Source: Nocardia sp. NBC_01327
GTDB taxonomy: Bacteria; Actinomycetota; Actinomycetes; Mycobacteriales; Mycobacteriaceae
Length of the DNA: 64,000 nt
Assembly: GCF_035958815.1 (NCBI RefSeq)
Contig: NZ_CP108383.1
Location: 1,922,001-1,986,000, forward strand
Direction of reading: 5' to 3'
Below, piece by piece: positions 32,833 to 41,643 of the stretch; the stretch's first letter is position 1, and each line of letters opens with the position of its first letter. The notes beneath the pieces are model-generated. The model was given only the letters and a program-made list of their open reading frames with translations, ran no database searches and was not told the DNA's origin. The position numbers and the translations under genes were made by a program.

Positions 32833-33531
32833 ATGACCGGTGGTGTCGGAGCGTCGTTCGATCCGGAGCGGATCGGGCGGATGCAGAGGCAGTTGACCGA
32901 TTCGGGGTCGGAGCCGCGTTCGGCGGGGGCGTTGAAGCTGCTGTGGCAGCGGGCTATTGCGATCACGCTGGGATTCACCGCACTGCTGTACGGGATCGAA
33001 GGTGTGGACGCGGCCACGGGGCAGGAATTCGATCAGGCCGGGGTCAAGCCGCGCACGGCGGACGGGCTCGAGGGCATTGTCTTCGGCCCTGTGCTGCATG
33101 CCAATTGGGAACATCTGATCGGCAATACCGTCCCGGTGCTGGTGCTGGGTCTGCTCACCCTGCTCACCGGTATCGGCCGGGGGCTGGCCGCGACCGCCAT
33201 CGTCTGGGTGATCGGCGAAGGCGGCACCTGGTTGATCGGGCCGTCGAATACCGTCCACATCGGCGCCTCGGTCCTCGTATTCGGCTGGCTCACATATTTG
33301 ATTTCGCGCGGCATCTTCGCGCGCAATGTGGTGCAGATCGCCATCGGCCTGGTAGTGGGGTTGCTGTACGGCTCGATTCTGTGGGGTGTGCTGCCCGGAG
33401 ACCCCGGAATCTCTTGGCAAGGACATCTTTTCGGGGCGGTGGGTGGACTGGTTGCCGGATGGGTACTCTCATCGGATGAACGTCGTCATCGTCGCGGGCC
33501 TAACGCCGGCCGTATCGCGTCGTCGGGGTGA
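32833..33531 (+). CDS. Rhomboid intramembrane serine protease
   Basis: A 232-residue rhomboid protease (Rv1337 type). The catalytic dyad is visible: Ser146 in HIGAS and His198 in WQGHLFGAVGG. The TM2 motif HxxxN is His94-Asn98 (WEHLIGN). The N-terminal 40 residues are cytoplasmic and lack homology. AGGAGGT (32819-32825) lies 7 bases before the ATG. murI, which normally follows this gene in Mycobacteriales, is missing here; only 68 bases separate it from the MBL gene. Confidence 0.92.
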   Translation: MTGGVGASFDPERIGRMQRQLTDSGSEPRSAGALKLLWQRAIAITLGFTALLYGIEGVDAATGQEFDQAGVKPRTADGLEGIVFGPVLHANWEHLIGNTVPVLVLGLLTLLTGIGRGLAATAIVWVIGEGGTWLIGPSNTVHIGASVLVFGWLTYLISRGIFARNVVQIAIGLVVGLLYGSILWGVLPGDPGISWQGHLFGAVGGLVAGWVLSSDERRHRRGPNAGRIASSG

Positions 33532-33599
33532 CGGTGGACCCGGCCGGCGATTTGGGGGATCCCTCCTTGAGTGAGACAGCAGCGTGGCAGCATGGGGGA

Positions 33600-34364
33600 A
33601 TGCGCCTCACCGTGATCGGGTGCTCGGGCAGCGTGTCCGGCCCGGATTCCCCGGCATCGGGATACCTGCTCACCGGCCCGGATATGACTCCGACCGTCAT
33701 CGATTTCGGCCCGGGCGTATTGGGTGCGCTGCAGCGTTACCTCGATCCCGGTGAAGTCGATATCTTCCTGACTCATCTGCATGCCGACCACTGCCTGGAT
33801 CTGCCGGGCCTGCTGGTGTGGCGGCGCTACCATCCGAATCCGCCGACGGGGAAGGCCATCGTCTACGGTCCCTCCGACACGTCGCTGCGTATCGGCAATG
33901 CGTCCGCGGAGATCGGCGGCGATACCGACGACTGGTCCGATGTGATCGATATGCGGCAGTGGTCGGTCGACGCGCCGATCCCGTTCGGCAACGGCCATAC
34001 GGTCGAGGCCCGCCGCATGTTCCATCCGCCGGAGTCCTACGGTCTGCGCATCAAGACCGCTCCCGACCGCACCTTCGTCTACACCGGCGATACGGCGCTG
34101 TGCCCGGAGGTCGTGGAGCTGGCGCGCGGCGCGGATGTGCTGCTCGCCGAGGCCTCCTGGACCCATGACCCGGCGAATCGCCCGCCCGGCATTCACCTTT
34201 CGGGCCATGAGGCGGGCGTGGTCGCCGCCGAGGCCGGTGTCGGTGAACTGCTGCTCACCCATATTCCGCCGTGGACCTCCCGCGAGGACGTCATCGCCGA
34301 GGCGAAGGCGGTCTTCAGCGGTCCGGTACACGCGGTTTCTCCCGGCGAAGTCTTCGAAATCTGA
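33600..34364 (+). CDS. MBL-fold hydrolase, cAMP phosphodiesterase-like (Rv1339 type)
   Basis: A 254-residue metallo-beta-lactamase-fold protein. The metal motif is THLHADHCLDLP (His59, His61, Asp63, His64), and later ligands lie in YTGDTALCPE and HLSGHEAG. The M. tuberculosis homologue Rv1339 is an atypical class II cyclic-AMP phosphodiesterase; the same activity is inferred here. ATG 33600 gives the family N-terminus MRLTVIGCSGS. The open frame extends to 33528, inside the rhomboid gene. Followed by rph. Confidence 0.88.
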   Translation: MRLTVIGCSGSVSGPDSPASGYLLTGPDMTPTVIDFGPGVLGALQRYLDPGEVDIFLTHLHADHCLDLPGLLVWRRYHPNPPTGKAIVYGPSDTSLRIGNASAEIGGDTDDWSDVIDMRQWSVDAPIPFGNGHTVEARRMFHPPESYGLRIKTAPDRTFVYTGDTALCPEVVELARGADVLLAEASWTHDPANRPPGIHLSGHEAGVVAAEAGVGELLLTHIPPWTSREDVIAEAKAVFSGPVHAVSPGEVFEI

Positions 34365-34382
34365 CCGTCTAGGCTGTGGCTC

Positions 34383-35156
34383 GTGTCTACACGAGCCGAT
34401 GGCAGGGCGGATGACGAACTCCGCGAGGTAAAGATCACCCGGGGCTTCACCGCGCATCCGGCGGGTTCGGTGCTGGTGGAGTTCGGTGGAACGCGGGTCA
34501 TGTGCACCGCGAGCGTCACCGATGGGGTGCCGCCGTGGCGTCGCGATTCCGGATTGGGCTGGCTCACGGCCGAATACGCCATGCTGCCCGCCGCCACCCA
34601 CACCCGTTCCGGCCGCGAGTCGGTGAAGGGCCGGGTCGGCGGTCGCACCCAGGAGATCTCCCGGCTCATCGGCCGTTCGCTGCGCGCCTGCATCGATCTG
34701 GCCGCCATCGGCGAGAACACCATCGCCCTCGACTGCGATGTGCTGCAGGCCGACGGTGGCACCCGCACCGCCGCCATCACCGGCGCGTACGTGGCGCTCT
34801 CGGATGCCGTCACCTATCTGGCCGCCGCCGGCAAGCTGAACGACCCGCAGCCCATCTCCTGCGGTATCGCCGCCGTGAGCGTCGGCGTGGTCGACGGCCG
34901 GGTGCGCCTGGACCTTCCGTACGAGGAGGATTCGCGCGCCGAGGTCGATATGAATGTGGTGGCCACCGATACCGGCACCCTGGTCGAGATCCAGGGCACC
35001 GGCGAGGGCGCCACCTTCCCGCGCTCCACCCTGGACAAGCTGCTCGATTCCGCGCTCGCCGGGTGTGAGCAGTTGTTCGTGGTGCAGAAGGAAGCGCTCG
35101 CGCTGCCGTATCCGGGCGTGCTCCCCGAGCCGTCCGAGGCGAAGAAGAAGTCCTGA
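34383..35156 (+). CDS. rph: Ribonuclease PH
   Basis: A 257-residue phosphorolytic 3'-5' exoribonuclease that trims tRNA 3' ends. The N-terminus is [15 protein letters not shown]. Other family motifs are [48 protein letters not shown] and [13 protein letters not shown]. The GTG start lies 18 bases after the MBL gene. The stop overlaps the rdgB start (TGATG), so the two are translationally coupled. Confidence 0.96.
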   Translation: MSTRADGRADDELREVKITRGFTAHPAGSVLVEFGGTRVMCTASVTDGVPPWRRDSGLGWLTAEYAMLPAATHTRSGRESVKGRVGGRTQEISRLIGRSLRACIDLAAIGENTIALDCDVLQADGGTRTAAITGAYVALSDAVTYLAAAGKLNDPQPISCGIAAVSVGVVDGRVRLDLPYEEDSRAEVDMNVVATDTGTLVEIQGTGEGATFPRSTLDKLLDSALAGCEQLFVVQKEALALPYPGVLPEPSEAKKKS

Positions 35157-35764
35157 TGTCGCGCCGGGTGCTGGTCGCCAGCCGTAATGCCAAGAAGCTG
35201 AACGAATTGCGCCGCATTCTCGACGAGGCCGGTATCGCGGGCATCGAGATCGTCGGCCTGAACGATGTGCCGCCGTACGACGAGGCTCCCGAAACCGGTG
35301 CGACCTTCGAGGAGAATGCGCTCGCGAAGGCGCGCGACGGTTTCGCCGCCACCGGAATGCCCTGTGTCGCAGATGATTCCGGTATTGCGGTGGATGCTCT
35401 CAACGGTATGCCCGGGGTGCTGTCGGCCCGCTGGTCCGGCACGCACGGCAATGACGAGGCCAACAACACGCTGCTGCTGGCCCAGCTCGGCGATGTCCCC
35501 GACGAGCGGCGCGGCGCGGGTTTCGTCTCCGCCTGCGCCCTGGTCGCCGACGGTGTCGAAGAGGTCGTGCGCGGCGAGTGGCCCGGCGTCATCGCCCGGA
35601 AACCGGTGGGCGACGGCGGTTTCGGTTACGACCCGCTGTTCGTTCCCGAGGGCGGCACTGTCTCCGCGGCCCAGCTCAGCCCGGCCGAGAAGGACGCCGC
35701 CTCGCACCGCGGCCGCGCCCTGCGACAGCTGCTTCCGGCGCTGCAGGCCTTGGCGGCCAACTGA
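35156..35764 (+). CDS. rdgB: Non-canonical purine NTP pyrophosphatase (RdgB/HAM1)
   Basis: A 202-residue pyrophosphatase that removes ITP, dITP and XTP from the nucleotide pool. The family starts with LVASRNAKKLNEL. It contains TFEENALAKARDG, ADDSGIAVDALNGMPGVLSARW and the C-terminal GDGGFGYDPLFVP and SHRGRAL motifs. It overlaps rph by one base and ends 2 bases before the convergent stop of the DUF3817 gene. Confidence 0.96.
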   Translation: MSRRVLVASRNAKKLNELRRILDEAGIAGIEIVGLNDVPPYDEAPETGATFEENALAKARDGFAATGMPCVADDSGIAVDALNGMPGVLSARWSGTHGNDEANNTLLLAQLGDVPDERRGAGFVSACALVADGVEEVVRGEWPGVIARKPVGDGGFGYDPLFVPEGGTVSAAQLSPAEKDAASHRGRALRQLLPALQALAAN

Positions 35765-35766
35765 TC

Positions 35767-36174
35767 TCAGAGCCCGAAGGCGGCCTTCACTTCCTTGGTC
35801 CGCATGTGCTCGAACACGAAGGACAGGAACGGAATCGTGCCGGCCAGGCAGGTCAGCGCCGTGGTGACCGGCTTCCAGCGCGCCTTGATGCCCAGGTCGA
35901 TGGTGAAGACCAGGTAGAGCATGTAGAAGATGCCGTGGATCTGGCCGACATAGAACAGCCAGTGCGGCGCGGTGTGGCTGTCGGCCAGAATCAGGTACTT
36001 GTAGACGACCTCGCCGGTGAGCACCAGCAGCCAGATACCGGTGATCCAGGCCAGCGTGCGGTAGCGCAGGAGCGCGCCGCGGATCTTCTCGGGCGCGGCT
36101 GCGCCGAGCGGGCGGGGCGCGAGGGTGGTTTCACCGGTCGCGACGGGGGCCTCGGAGTTGTCGCGCGCGGTCAC
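35767..36174 (-). CDS. DUF3817 membrane protein (Rv1342c type)
   Basis: A 135-residue membrane protein with three hydrophobic helices. The family block RYRTLAWITGIWLLVLTGEV is followed by GQIHGIFYMLYLVFTIDLG. Function is unknown. The GTG start overlaps the stop of the LprD-like gene by 4 bases (GTGA), which marks a two-gene operon as in Rv1343c-Rv1342c. It is convergent with rdgB. Confidence 0.87.
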   Translation of the reverse strand: MTARDNSEAPVATGETTLAPRPLGAAAPEKIRGALLRYRTLAWITGIWLLVLTGEVVYKYLILADSHTAPHWLFYVGQIHGIFYMLYLVFTIDLGIKARWKPVTTALTCLAGTIPFLSFVFEHMRTKEVKAAFGL

Positions 36175-36674
36175 CCGGCGCTCCTTTCGGGATGGTTGCG
36201 CAGCCCGGCGTCCGTGATCTGCTGATCGAGGTCGCTGGCGTGCAGTTCGGCCAGGTATTTGTTGTATTCGGCGACCTGGGGATCGTCATTGGTCGCCGAC
36301 TTCGGTCGCTCCGGCAGCAATCCGGCCGGAATCTCGCGCGCCACAACCGGTTTCGGCTTTCTGATGCGCGGCGCGACCACGGTCCCGGCGGTGCTCGCAG
36401 CGGAATCGCCGGGCGCCGGTGCGGAATCGGCCGCAGCCTCCGGCGCGCCGTCCTCCCGGGCCTCCTGCTCGAGTCGCACGAACCGGAAGTACGCCCACAC
36501 CACGAACCCCGCGAAAAGTGGCCACTGCAGCGCATAGCCCAGGTTCTGCCCCGTGCCGCTACCGGATTCGAAGCGCCCCCACTGCCACCACCCCAGACCG
36601 AGGCAGGCCACGAACGCCACGATCACGAAGATGATCAGAGCCGGGCGGCGGTGGGGAGCGGACACGACCTCCAC
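36171..36674 (-). CDS. LprD-like membrane protein (Rv1343c type)
   Basis: A 167-residue protein. Two N-terminal hydrophobic helices (about 12-30 and 48-65) flank WWQWGRFESG and QNLGYALQWPLFAGF, the family signature. A disordered Ala/Pro segment follows, then a conserved tail with EIPAGLLPERP and VAEYNKYLAELHA. The mycobacterial homologue is named lipoprotein LprD; a Cys is present in FVAC near residue 19 but the lipobox is weak. The GTG start follows GAGG closely. Confidence 0.82.
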   Translation of the reverse strand: MEVVSAPHRRPALIIFVIVAFVACLGLGWWQWGRFESGSGTGQNLGYALQWPLFAGFVVWAYFRFVRLEQEAREDGAPEAAADSAPAPGDSAASTAGTVVAPRIRKPKPVVAREIPAGLLPERPKSATNDDPQVAEYNKYLAELHASDLDQQITDAGLRNHPERSAG

Positions 36675-36724
36675 GGTACCTCGCTACTACGCAAGCCGTA
36701 GTAGGAGGTCCGTCGCATTCCCAC

Positions 36725-37600
36725 TCAGAACTTGTAGGTGACTCCGGTCAGGCGCTCGGACTCTTCCCACAGCCGGCGCCAGAGGTCCTGGTTCTGGGAC
36801 AGCTTGCTGGAGGGGGCCGCTTCGACCGGGCCCTTGGTGCCGCCCAGGCGGGCAGGGCCCCAGTAGACGGTGGGGTCGGCGTCGGGGACGGTCGCGGCGA
36901 AGAGGGAGGAGTACGCGGCGTGCTGGGGGGATTGGCCGATGAGCCGGACGAAGGGCTTGGAGATCTTGTCCAGTGGGGTTTCGGTGCGGGCGAACAGATC
37001 GGTGGCCGAGACGCCGGGGTGCACGGTGTAGGACCGCTTGGCCGAATCGGCCGCGGTCAGTCGCCGCTGCAGTTCCCGCCCGAACATCAGGTTCGACAGC
37101 TTGGACTGCGCGTAGGCGAGATTGCGCTGATAGCGCCGGTGCTCGTAATTGAGGTCGTCGACCCACAGCTTCGGGGTCTGCCGGTGCGCGATGGAGGCGA
37201 TGGAGACGACCCGGTCGTGAATCTTGTCCAGCAGCAGCCCGGTCAGCGCGTAGTGGCCGAGATGATTGACGCCCCACTGGGTTTCGAACCCGTCCTCGGT
37301 GCGCGAGAACGGCACGTTCATCAGGCCGGCATTATTGATGAGCACATCGAATTCGCCTGTGCTGTCCGCGAATTCGCGAATCGAGGCGAGGCTGGCGAGA
37401 TCCAGCGGCGCGACCTTCACATCGCCCTCGATGCGGTCGGCCACCTCCTGCGCCTTGGCGGCGTTGCGGCAGGCCATGATGACGGTCGCGCCCTTGCTCG
37501 CGAGCACCCTGGTGGTCTGCTCGCCGATCCCGCCATTGGCGCCGGTGATGACGAAGGTGCGCCCGGACTGATCCGAGATTTCGCTGGGCTTCCATGCCAT
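36725..37600 (-). CDS. Short-chain dehydrogenase/reductase
   Basis: A 291-residue SDR of the retinol dehydrogenase/protochlorophyllide reductase-like group. The NAD(P) motif is TGANGGIG, NNAG follows, and the catalytic Ser and Tyr-x3-Lys are in VSIASIAHRQ and YAQSK. ATG 37600 has GAGG about 9 bases upstream; the open frame runs on to 37645. The substrate is unknown. It stands alone between the LprD-like gene and the sigma factor gene, all on the same strand. Confidence 0.88.
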   Translation of the reverse strand: MAWKPSEISDQSGRTFVITGANGGIGEQTTRVLASKGATVIMACRNAAKAQEVADRIEGDVKVAPLDLASLASIREFADSTGEFDVLINNAGLMNVPFSRTEDGFETQWGVNHLGHYALTGLLLDKIHDRVVSIASIAHRQTPKLWVDDLNYEHRRYQRNLAYAQSKLSNLMFGRELQRRLTAADSAKRSYTVHPGVSATDLFARTETPLDKISKPFVRLIGQSPQHAAYSSLFAATVPDADPTVYWGPARLGGTKGPVEAAPSSKLSQNQDLWRRLWEESERLTGVTYKF

Positions 37601-37731
37601 GGCTGTTGACCTCACGGGTTCGGCGTTCGGCGTGCGGCGGTGCACGCGTCGATGAAATTCCTCTGACCTTACTCCAGAGTAAGTTCAGACGGTAGACCGA
37701 CTCGATCCGCCACGCCCCGACCCGCCGCCGC

Positions 37732-38664
37732 TCAGCCCAGCATCCCCTCGAGCGCCAGCGTGCGCGCCGGTTGCCGCAGCTTCTGCATGGCCTTGGCCTC
37801 GATCTGCCGGATCCGCTCCCGGGACACCCCGAAGATCCGCCCGACCTCCTCCAGTGTTCGCGGTTCGCAGCCGTCCAGCCCGTAGCGCAGCGCGATCACC
37901 TGCGCCTCCCGCTCGGGCAGCCCGGACAGCGCCACCCCCAGCTGCCCGCGCAGCGCACCGTCGGTGACCGTCACCGACGGGTCTGGGCCGTTATCGGCAA
38001 TGAGCGCACCGAGCTCGGCATTGTCGCTGTCGCCGATCGGGGTGTGCAGCGAAATCGGTTCGCGCGCATGGCTCAGCACCTCCCGGACCTGCAGGACGGA
38101 CATATCGAGCTCCTCGGCCAGCTCCTCGGTGCTGATATCGCGGCCCATCCGCTGCGAGAGCGTCCGCTCGGTGCGGATGACCCGGTTCATCACATCGGCC
38201 ACATGCGCCGGCAGCCGGATGGTGCGGCCCTGATCGGTCAGTGCCCGCCCGATGGATTGCCGGATCCACCAGGTGGCATAGGTCGAAAGTTTCAGTCCGC
38301 GGCGATGATCGAATTTGTCCACCGCGCGCATGAGCCCCAGTGTGCCCTCCTGCACCAGGTCCAGCAGTGACATGCCGGTCGGGGTGGGGTAGCGCTTGGC
38401 GATGGACACGACCAGGCGCAGATTGGCGCGCACCATATGGTCTTTGGCCCGCAGCCCGTCCGCCACCGTGCGCTGCAGCGCACGTCGTTCCGCGGCGGTG
38501 AATTCGATTGCCGCGCCGTCCGACTCGTCGAGGCGCTGCCGGGCGAGCACTCCGGCCGCAATGCGCTCGCCGAGCTCGAACTCGTGCGCACCGGTGAGTA
38601 GCGGAGTCCCGCCGATTTGGCGCAGATAGTCCTTGATGGCGTCTTCGCTGACGGTGAGCGTCAT
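37732..38664 (-). CDS. RNA polymerase sigma factor, sigma-70 group 2
   Basis: A 310-residue sigma factor with region 1.2 (EDAIKDYLRQIG), region 2 (DLVQEGTLGLMRAVDKFD, YATWWIRQSIGRAL), region 3 and region 4 ending VSRERIRQIEAKAMQKLR. The layout matches SigB-like non-essential sigma factors that lack region 1.1. GGGAG lies 8 bases before the ATG. It is divergent from a TetR regulator, and the gap contains inverted TTTAGG elements. Its identity with sigB cannot be settled without comparison to other sigma genes of the genome. Confidence 0.92.
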   Translation of the reverse strand: MTLTVSEDAIKDYLRQIGGTPLLTGAHEFELGERIAAGVLARQRLDESDGAAIEFTAAERRALQRTVADGLRAKDHMVRANLRLVVSIAKRYPTPTGMSLLDLVQEGTLGLMRAVDKFDHRRGLKLSTYATWWIRQSIGRALTDQGRTIRLPAHVADVMNRVIRTERTLSQRMGRDISTEELAEELDMSVLQVREVLSHAREPISLHTPIGDSDNAELGALIADNGPDPSVTVTDGALRGQLGVALSGLPEREAQVIALRYGLDGCEPRTLEEVGRIFGVSRERIRQIEAKAMQKLRQPARTLALEGMLG

Positions 38665-38777
38665 GGAGGTGCTCCCTTCCGGCGGGTGGTGCTGGTGCCA
38701 TGGCGATGCGGGTCATGCGGGGAGTCCCCTTCATTTGTACTCGCCGGTCTCGACCGTGGGGACAAATATAGGAAAGA

Positions 38778-38806
38778 CCTAAAAATATGTCGGAAATGAA
38801 TTTAGG
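38778..38806. promoter_or_regulatory. Inverted repeat in the sigma-TetR divergent promoter
   Basis: CCTAAA (38778-38783) and TTTAGG (38801-38806) form an inverted repeat with a 17-base spacer in an A/T-rich stretch. It lies 24 bases before the TetR gene and could be its operator; no binding data exist. Confidence 0.4.
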
Positions 38807-38817
38807 ACGGAATCGGC

Positions 38818-38823
38818 TATGCT
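38818..38823 (+). promoter_or_regulatory. Possible -10 box for a leaderless tetR transcript
   Basis: TATGCT lies 6 bases upstream of the TetR ATG (38830), and there is no Shine-Dalgarno sequence. This spacing fits transcription starting at the A of the start codon, which is common in Actinobacteria. Confidence 0.45.
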
Positions 38824-38829
38824 GACGGC

Positions 38830-39492
38830 ATGAGCGCGCAGACCGCCGAAGCCGGTAGCCGTCCCCTGGGTCTTCGGGAGCGGAAGAAGCTGCAGACCAG
38901 GCAGAACATCTCCAACACCGCCACGCTGCTGTTCCTCGAGCACGGCTTCGACACGGTGACCATCGCCGATATCGCCGCTGCGGCCGATGTCGCCAAAATG
39001 ACCGTGACCAATTACTTCCCGCGCAAGGAAGACCTGGTCCTGGACGTGCACGATGAGTTCGTGGCGAGTCTCGCGCGCACGGTTCGAGATCGGGAGCCGG
39101 GTGAATCGGCCTTGGCCGCGCTGCGCCGGGACTATCTCGCCGCGGCGGCCGCGCAGGCCGCGCTCATCGGGTTCTCCGGCCCGGATTTCGCGCGGCTCAT
39201 CACCGGCAGCCCGGCGCTGGTCGCGCGCTTGCGCGAATTCCACGAGGAGCGCGAGCGGCTGCTCGGCCTGGCGCTGGCCGAGGAGACCGGGTCGGCGCCA
39301 GCGGATTTCACCCCGAATATCGCTGCGGCCCTGCTCGGCGGCGTGCACCGCGCCCTCTTCGAGGAGACCGTCCGCCGCACCGTGGACGGTGCGTCCAACG
39401 ATGCCATCGCGGCTGCCCTGATCGGCTATATCGGCAGCGCTTTCGACATGCTCGAGCCGTCCCTCGGCGGTTATGCGGTCCGAGCAAACTGA
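38830..39492 (+). CDS. TetR-family transcriptional regulator
   Basis: A 220-residue regulator. The N-terminal helix-turn-helix (about residues 20-65) reads LFLEHGFDTVTIADIAAAAD then MTVTNYFPRKEDLVLD. The C-terminal ligand domain is Ala-rich and has no assigned ligand. It lies 59 bases upstream of an MFS drug exporter and probably represses both it and itself. Divergent from the sigma factor gene. Confidence 0.9.
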   Translation: MSAQTAEAGSRPLGLRERKKLQTRQNISNTATLLFLEHGFDTVTIADIAAAADVAKMTVTNYFPRKEDLVLDVHDEFVASLARTVRDREPGESALAALRRDYLAAAAAQAALIGFSGPDFARLITGSPALVARLREFHEERERLLGLALAEETGSAPADFTPNIAAALLGGVHRALFEETVRRTVDGASNDAIAAALIGYIGSAFDMLEPSLGGYAVRAN

Positions 39493-39551
39493 TCGCCCTG
39501 TTTGCCGTGTCGTTGCTGTGTACTCGCTGGTGAGCGCCACATACTGAGCCG

Positions 39552-41582
39552 ATGACCGGTGCCAGCGCGGCCGTTGCCCCCTCCGTGCCCCAGCCTTTGA
39601 GCCGGGCCCGAATCAACATCATCTTCGCGACCGTGGTGCTCGGGATGCTCATGGCGGCACTCGATTCCACCATTGTCGCCACGGCGCTGCCGACCATCGT
39701 CGCCGATCTCGGCGGCGCGGGGCATATGGCGTGGGTGGTCACCGCCTACCTGGTGGCCGAGGCGATCGCCACCGCGCTGGCCGGTAAATTCGGCGACCTC
39801 TTCGGCCGCAAACTGGTCTTCCAGCTCAGTGGCTTCATCTTCATTCTGGGTTCGGTCATCGCCGGCATGGCGCACGGTATGGACCTGCTGATCGCGGCCC
39901 GGGCGGTGCAGGGCCTGGGCGCGGGCGGGCTCATGGTCACCTCGATGGCCCTGATCGCCGATGTGATTCCGCTGCGCGAGCGCGGCCAGTACCAGGGTGC
40001 GCTGGGCGCGGTCTTCGGCGTGACCACGGTGATCGGCCCGACGCTGGGCGGCCTGTTCACCGACCACCTGAGCTGGCGCTGGTGCTTCTACGTGAACGTG
40101 CCCATCGCGATCATCATGATTGTTGTTGCGGCCCGGACGATTCCGGTTGTGCGCAATGCGATCAAGCCGATCGTCGACTACCTCGGCATCGCCCTCATCT
40201 CGATCGGCGTCACCTGCCTGATCCTCGGATTGGAGTGGGGCGGACAGGAATACGCCTGGGGCTCGGCGACGATCCTCGGCCTGTTCGCGGCCTCGGCGAT
40301 CGCGCTGGCCGCGTTCGTCGCGGTGGAACTGCGGGCCGCGGAGCCCATGCTGCCGATGCGCCTGTTCCGCAGCAATGTCTTCACCGTCTGCTCGATCCTC
40401 AGCTTCATCGTCGGCTTCGCCATGCTCGGCGCGATGACGTACCTGCCCGCCTTCCTGCAGTACGTGAAGGGGGTGTCGGCGACCGCCTCCGGACTGCAGA
40501 CGCTGCCGCTGGTGGTCGGCCTGTTCACCACCTCGATCATCTCCGGCACCATTGTCGGCCGGACCGGGCGCTACAAGCTCTTTCCCATCGCGGGCACGGC
40601 GATCATGGCGCTCGGCCTGTTCCTCATGTCCACCATGAACGCGAGCACCGGCTTCTGGCTGCAGTCGCTGTACATGCTGGTGCTGGGTCTGGGCATCGGC
40701 CTGGCCATGCAGGTGCTGACCATCGCGGTGCAGAACAGCGTGCCCTACTCTGATCTGGGCACCGCCACCTCCGGGGTGACCTTCTTCCGCACCATCGGCA
40801 GTGCGTTCGGCACCACCATCTTCGGCACGCTGTACGCGAACAAGATCGGCCCGAATCTCGCTGCCGCTCTGATGGAAGCGAAGGTGCCGCCGGAGGTCGC
40901 CCAGAATCCGCAGGCACTGCGCGATCTGCCGCGACCGCAGGCGCTGCCGATCATCGACGCGTACGCCACCTCCATCGACTACGTCTTCCGCTGGGTGGTG
41001 CCGGTCGCACTGCTCGGCTTCGCGATCGCGTGGTTCCTGAAGGAGGTGCCGCTGCGCGACAGTTCCCGCGGCGTCGCCTCCGATGTGGGAGAGGGATTCT
41101 CGGTCCCGGATTCCGGCGACCGCGTGGTGCAGCTGGAGCGGGCCATCGCCCCGGTCCTGCGCAAGCTTCGCGACAATGCGGTGCCGGATTCGGGAATCCT
41201 TGCGGCAGCGGGTAGTTCGCTGACCCGGGACGAGGCGTGGGCGCTCGGCCAGGTCCGCATGTACCAGCGGCTGCGCGGTTCGGCGACCGTCGGTGTCATT
41301 GCCCGAACCCATTGGGTGCCTGAGGAAATCATCGAACCGACCTACGCCAAGGCGCAGCAGGACGGCCTGCTGCGGCGTGACGGCGATGTGCTGACCCTCA
41401 CCGATCGCGGCGTGCAGGAGATCGACCGGGTGCAGATCGCCTGGAAGCGCTGGATCGAAAGTCAGTTGGACGACTGGGATCTCACCGATCCGAAGGACCG
41501 CGCGCTGATGGATCAGGCCATCGACAATATCGCCACCAAACTGCTCGACGAGGCCGACCGCCCGGAGACCGCGGCCCGCTGA
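39552..41582 (+). CDS. DHA2-type MFS multidrug exporter with C-terminal winged-helix-like domain
   Basis: A 676-residue protein. Residues 20 to about 510 form a 14-helix drug:H+ antiporter with LDSTIVATALPTI, GKFGDLFGRK and RAVQGLGAGGLMV. After the last helix, about 150 cytoplasmic residues contain a MarR-like winged-helix pattern: TRDEAWALGQVRMYQRLRGS, then PTYAKAQQDGLLRRDGDVLT, then LTDRGVQEIDRVQIAWKRW. The tail may sense substrate or DNA; that is inference. TetR lies directly upstream. A 17-bp-stem terminator follows. Confidence 0.88.
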   Translation: MTGASAAVAPSVPQPLSRARINIIFATVVLGMLMAALDSTIVATALPTIVADLGGAGHMAWVVTAYLVAEAIATALAGKFGDLFGRKLVFQLSGFIFILGSVIAGMAHGMDLLIAARAVQGLGAGGLMVTSMALIADVIPLRERGQYQGALGAVFGVTTVIGPTLGGLFTDHLSWRWCFYVNVPIAIIMIVVAARTIPVVRNAIKPIVDYLGIALISIGVTCLILGLEWGGQEYAWGSATILGLFAASAIALAAFVAVELRAAEPMLPMRLFRSNVFTVCSILSFIVGFAMLGAMTYLPAFLQYVKGVSATASGLQTLPLVVGLFTTSIISGTIVGRTGRYKLFPIAGTAIMALGLFLMSTMNASTGFWLQSLYMLVLGLGIGLAMQVLTIAVQNSVPYSDLGTATSGVTFFRTIGSAFGTTIFGTLYANKIGPNLAAALMEAKVPPEVAQNPQALRDLPRPQALPIIDAYATSIDYVFRWVVPVALLGFAIAWFLKEVPLRDSSRGVASDVGEGFSVPDSGDRVVQLERAIAPVLRKLRDNAVPDSGILAAAGSSLTRDEAWALGQVRMYQRLRGSATVGVIARTHWVPEEIIEPTYAKAQQDGLLRRDGDVLTLTDRGVQEIDRVQIAWKRWIESQLDDWDLTDPKDRALMDQAIDNIATKLLDEADRPETAAR

Positions 41583-41594
41583 GTCGCCGGACGA

Positions 41595-41636
41595 ACAGTG
41601 CCCCGCTGCGGACAACCGCAGCGGGGCACTGTGTTT
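41595..41636. terminator. Bidirectional intrinsic terminator
   Basis: A perfect 17-bp stem, 41595-41611 with 41616-41632 (ACAGTGCCCCGCTGCGG and its complement), has a 4-base ACAA loop and is followed by GTTT. It separates the convergent MFS exporter and FAD monooxygenase genes. Confidence 0.92.
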
Positions 41637-41643
41637 CACAGCG

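Noticed and set aside
33476..33574. Small frame between the rhomboid and MBL genes as a murI remnant
   Set aside because: No glutamate racemase motif is visible; most of it overlaps the rhomboid C-terminus in another frame.
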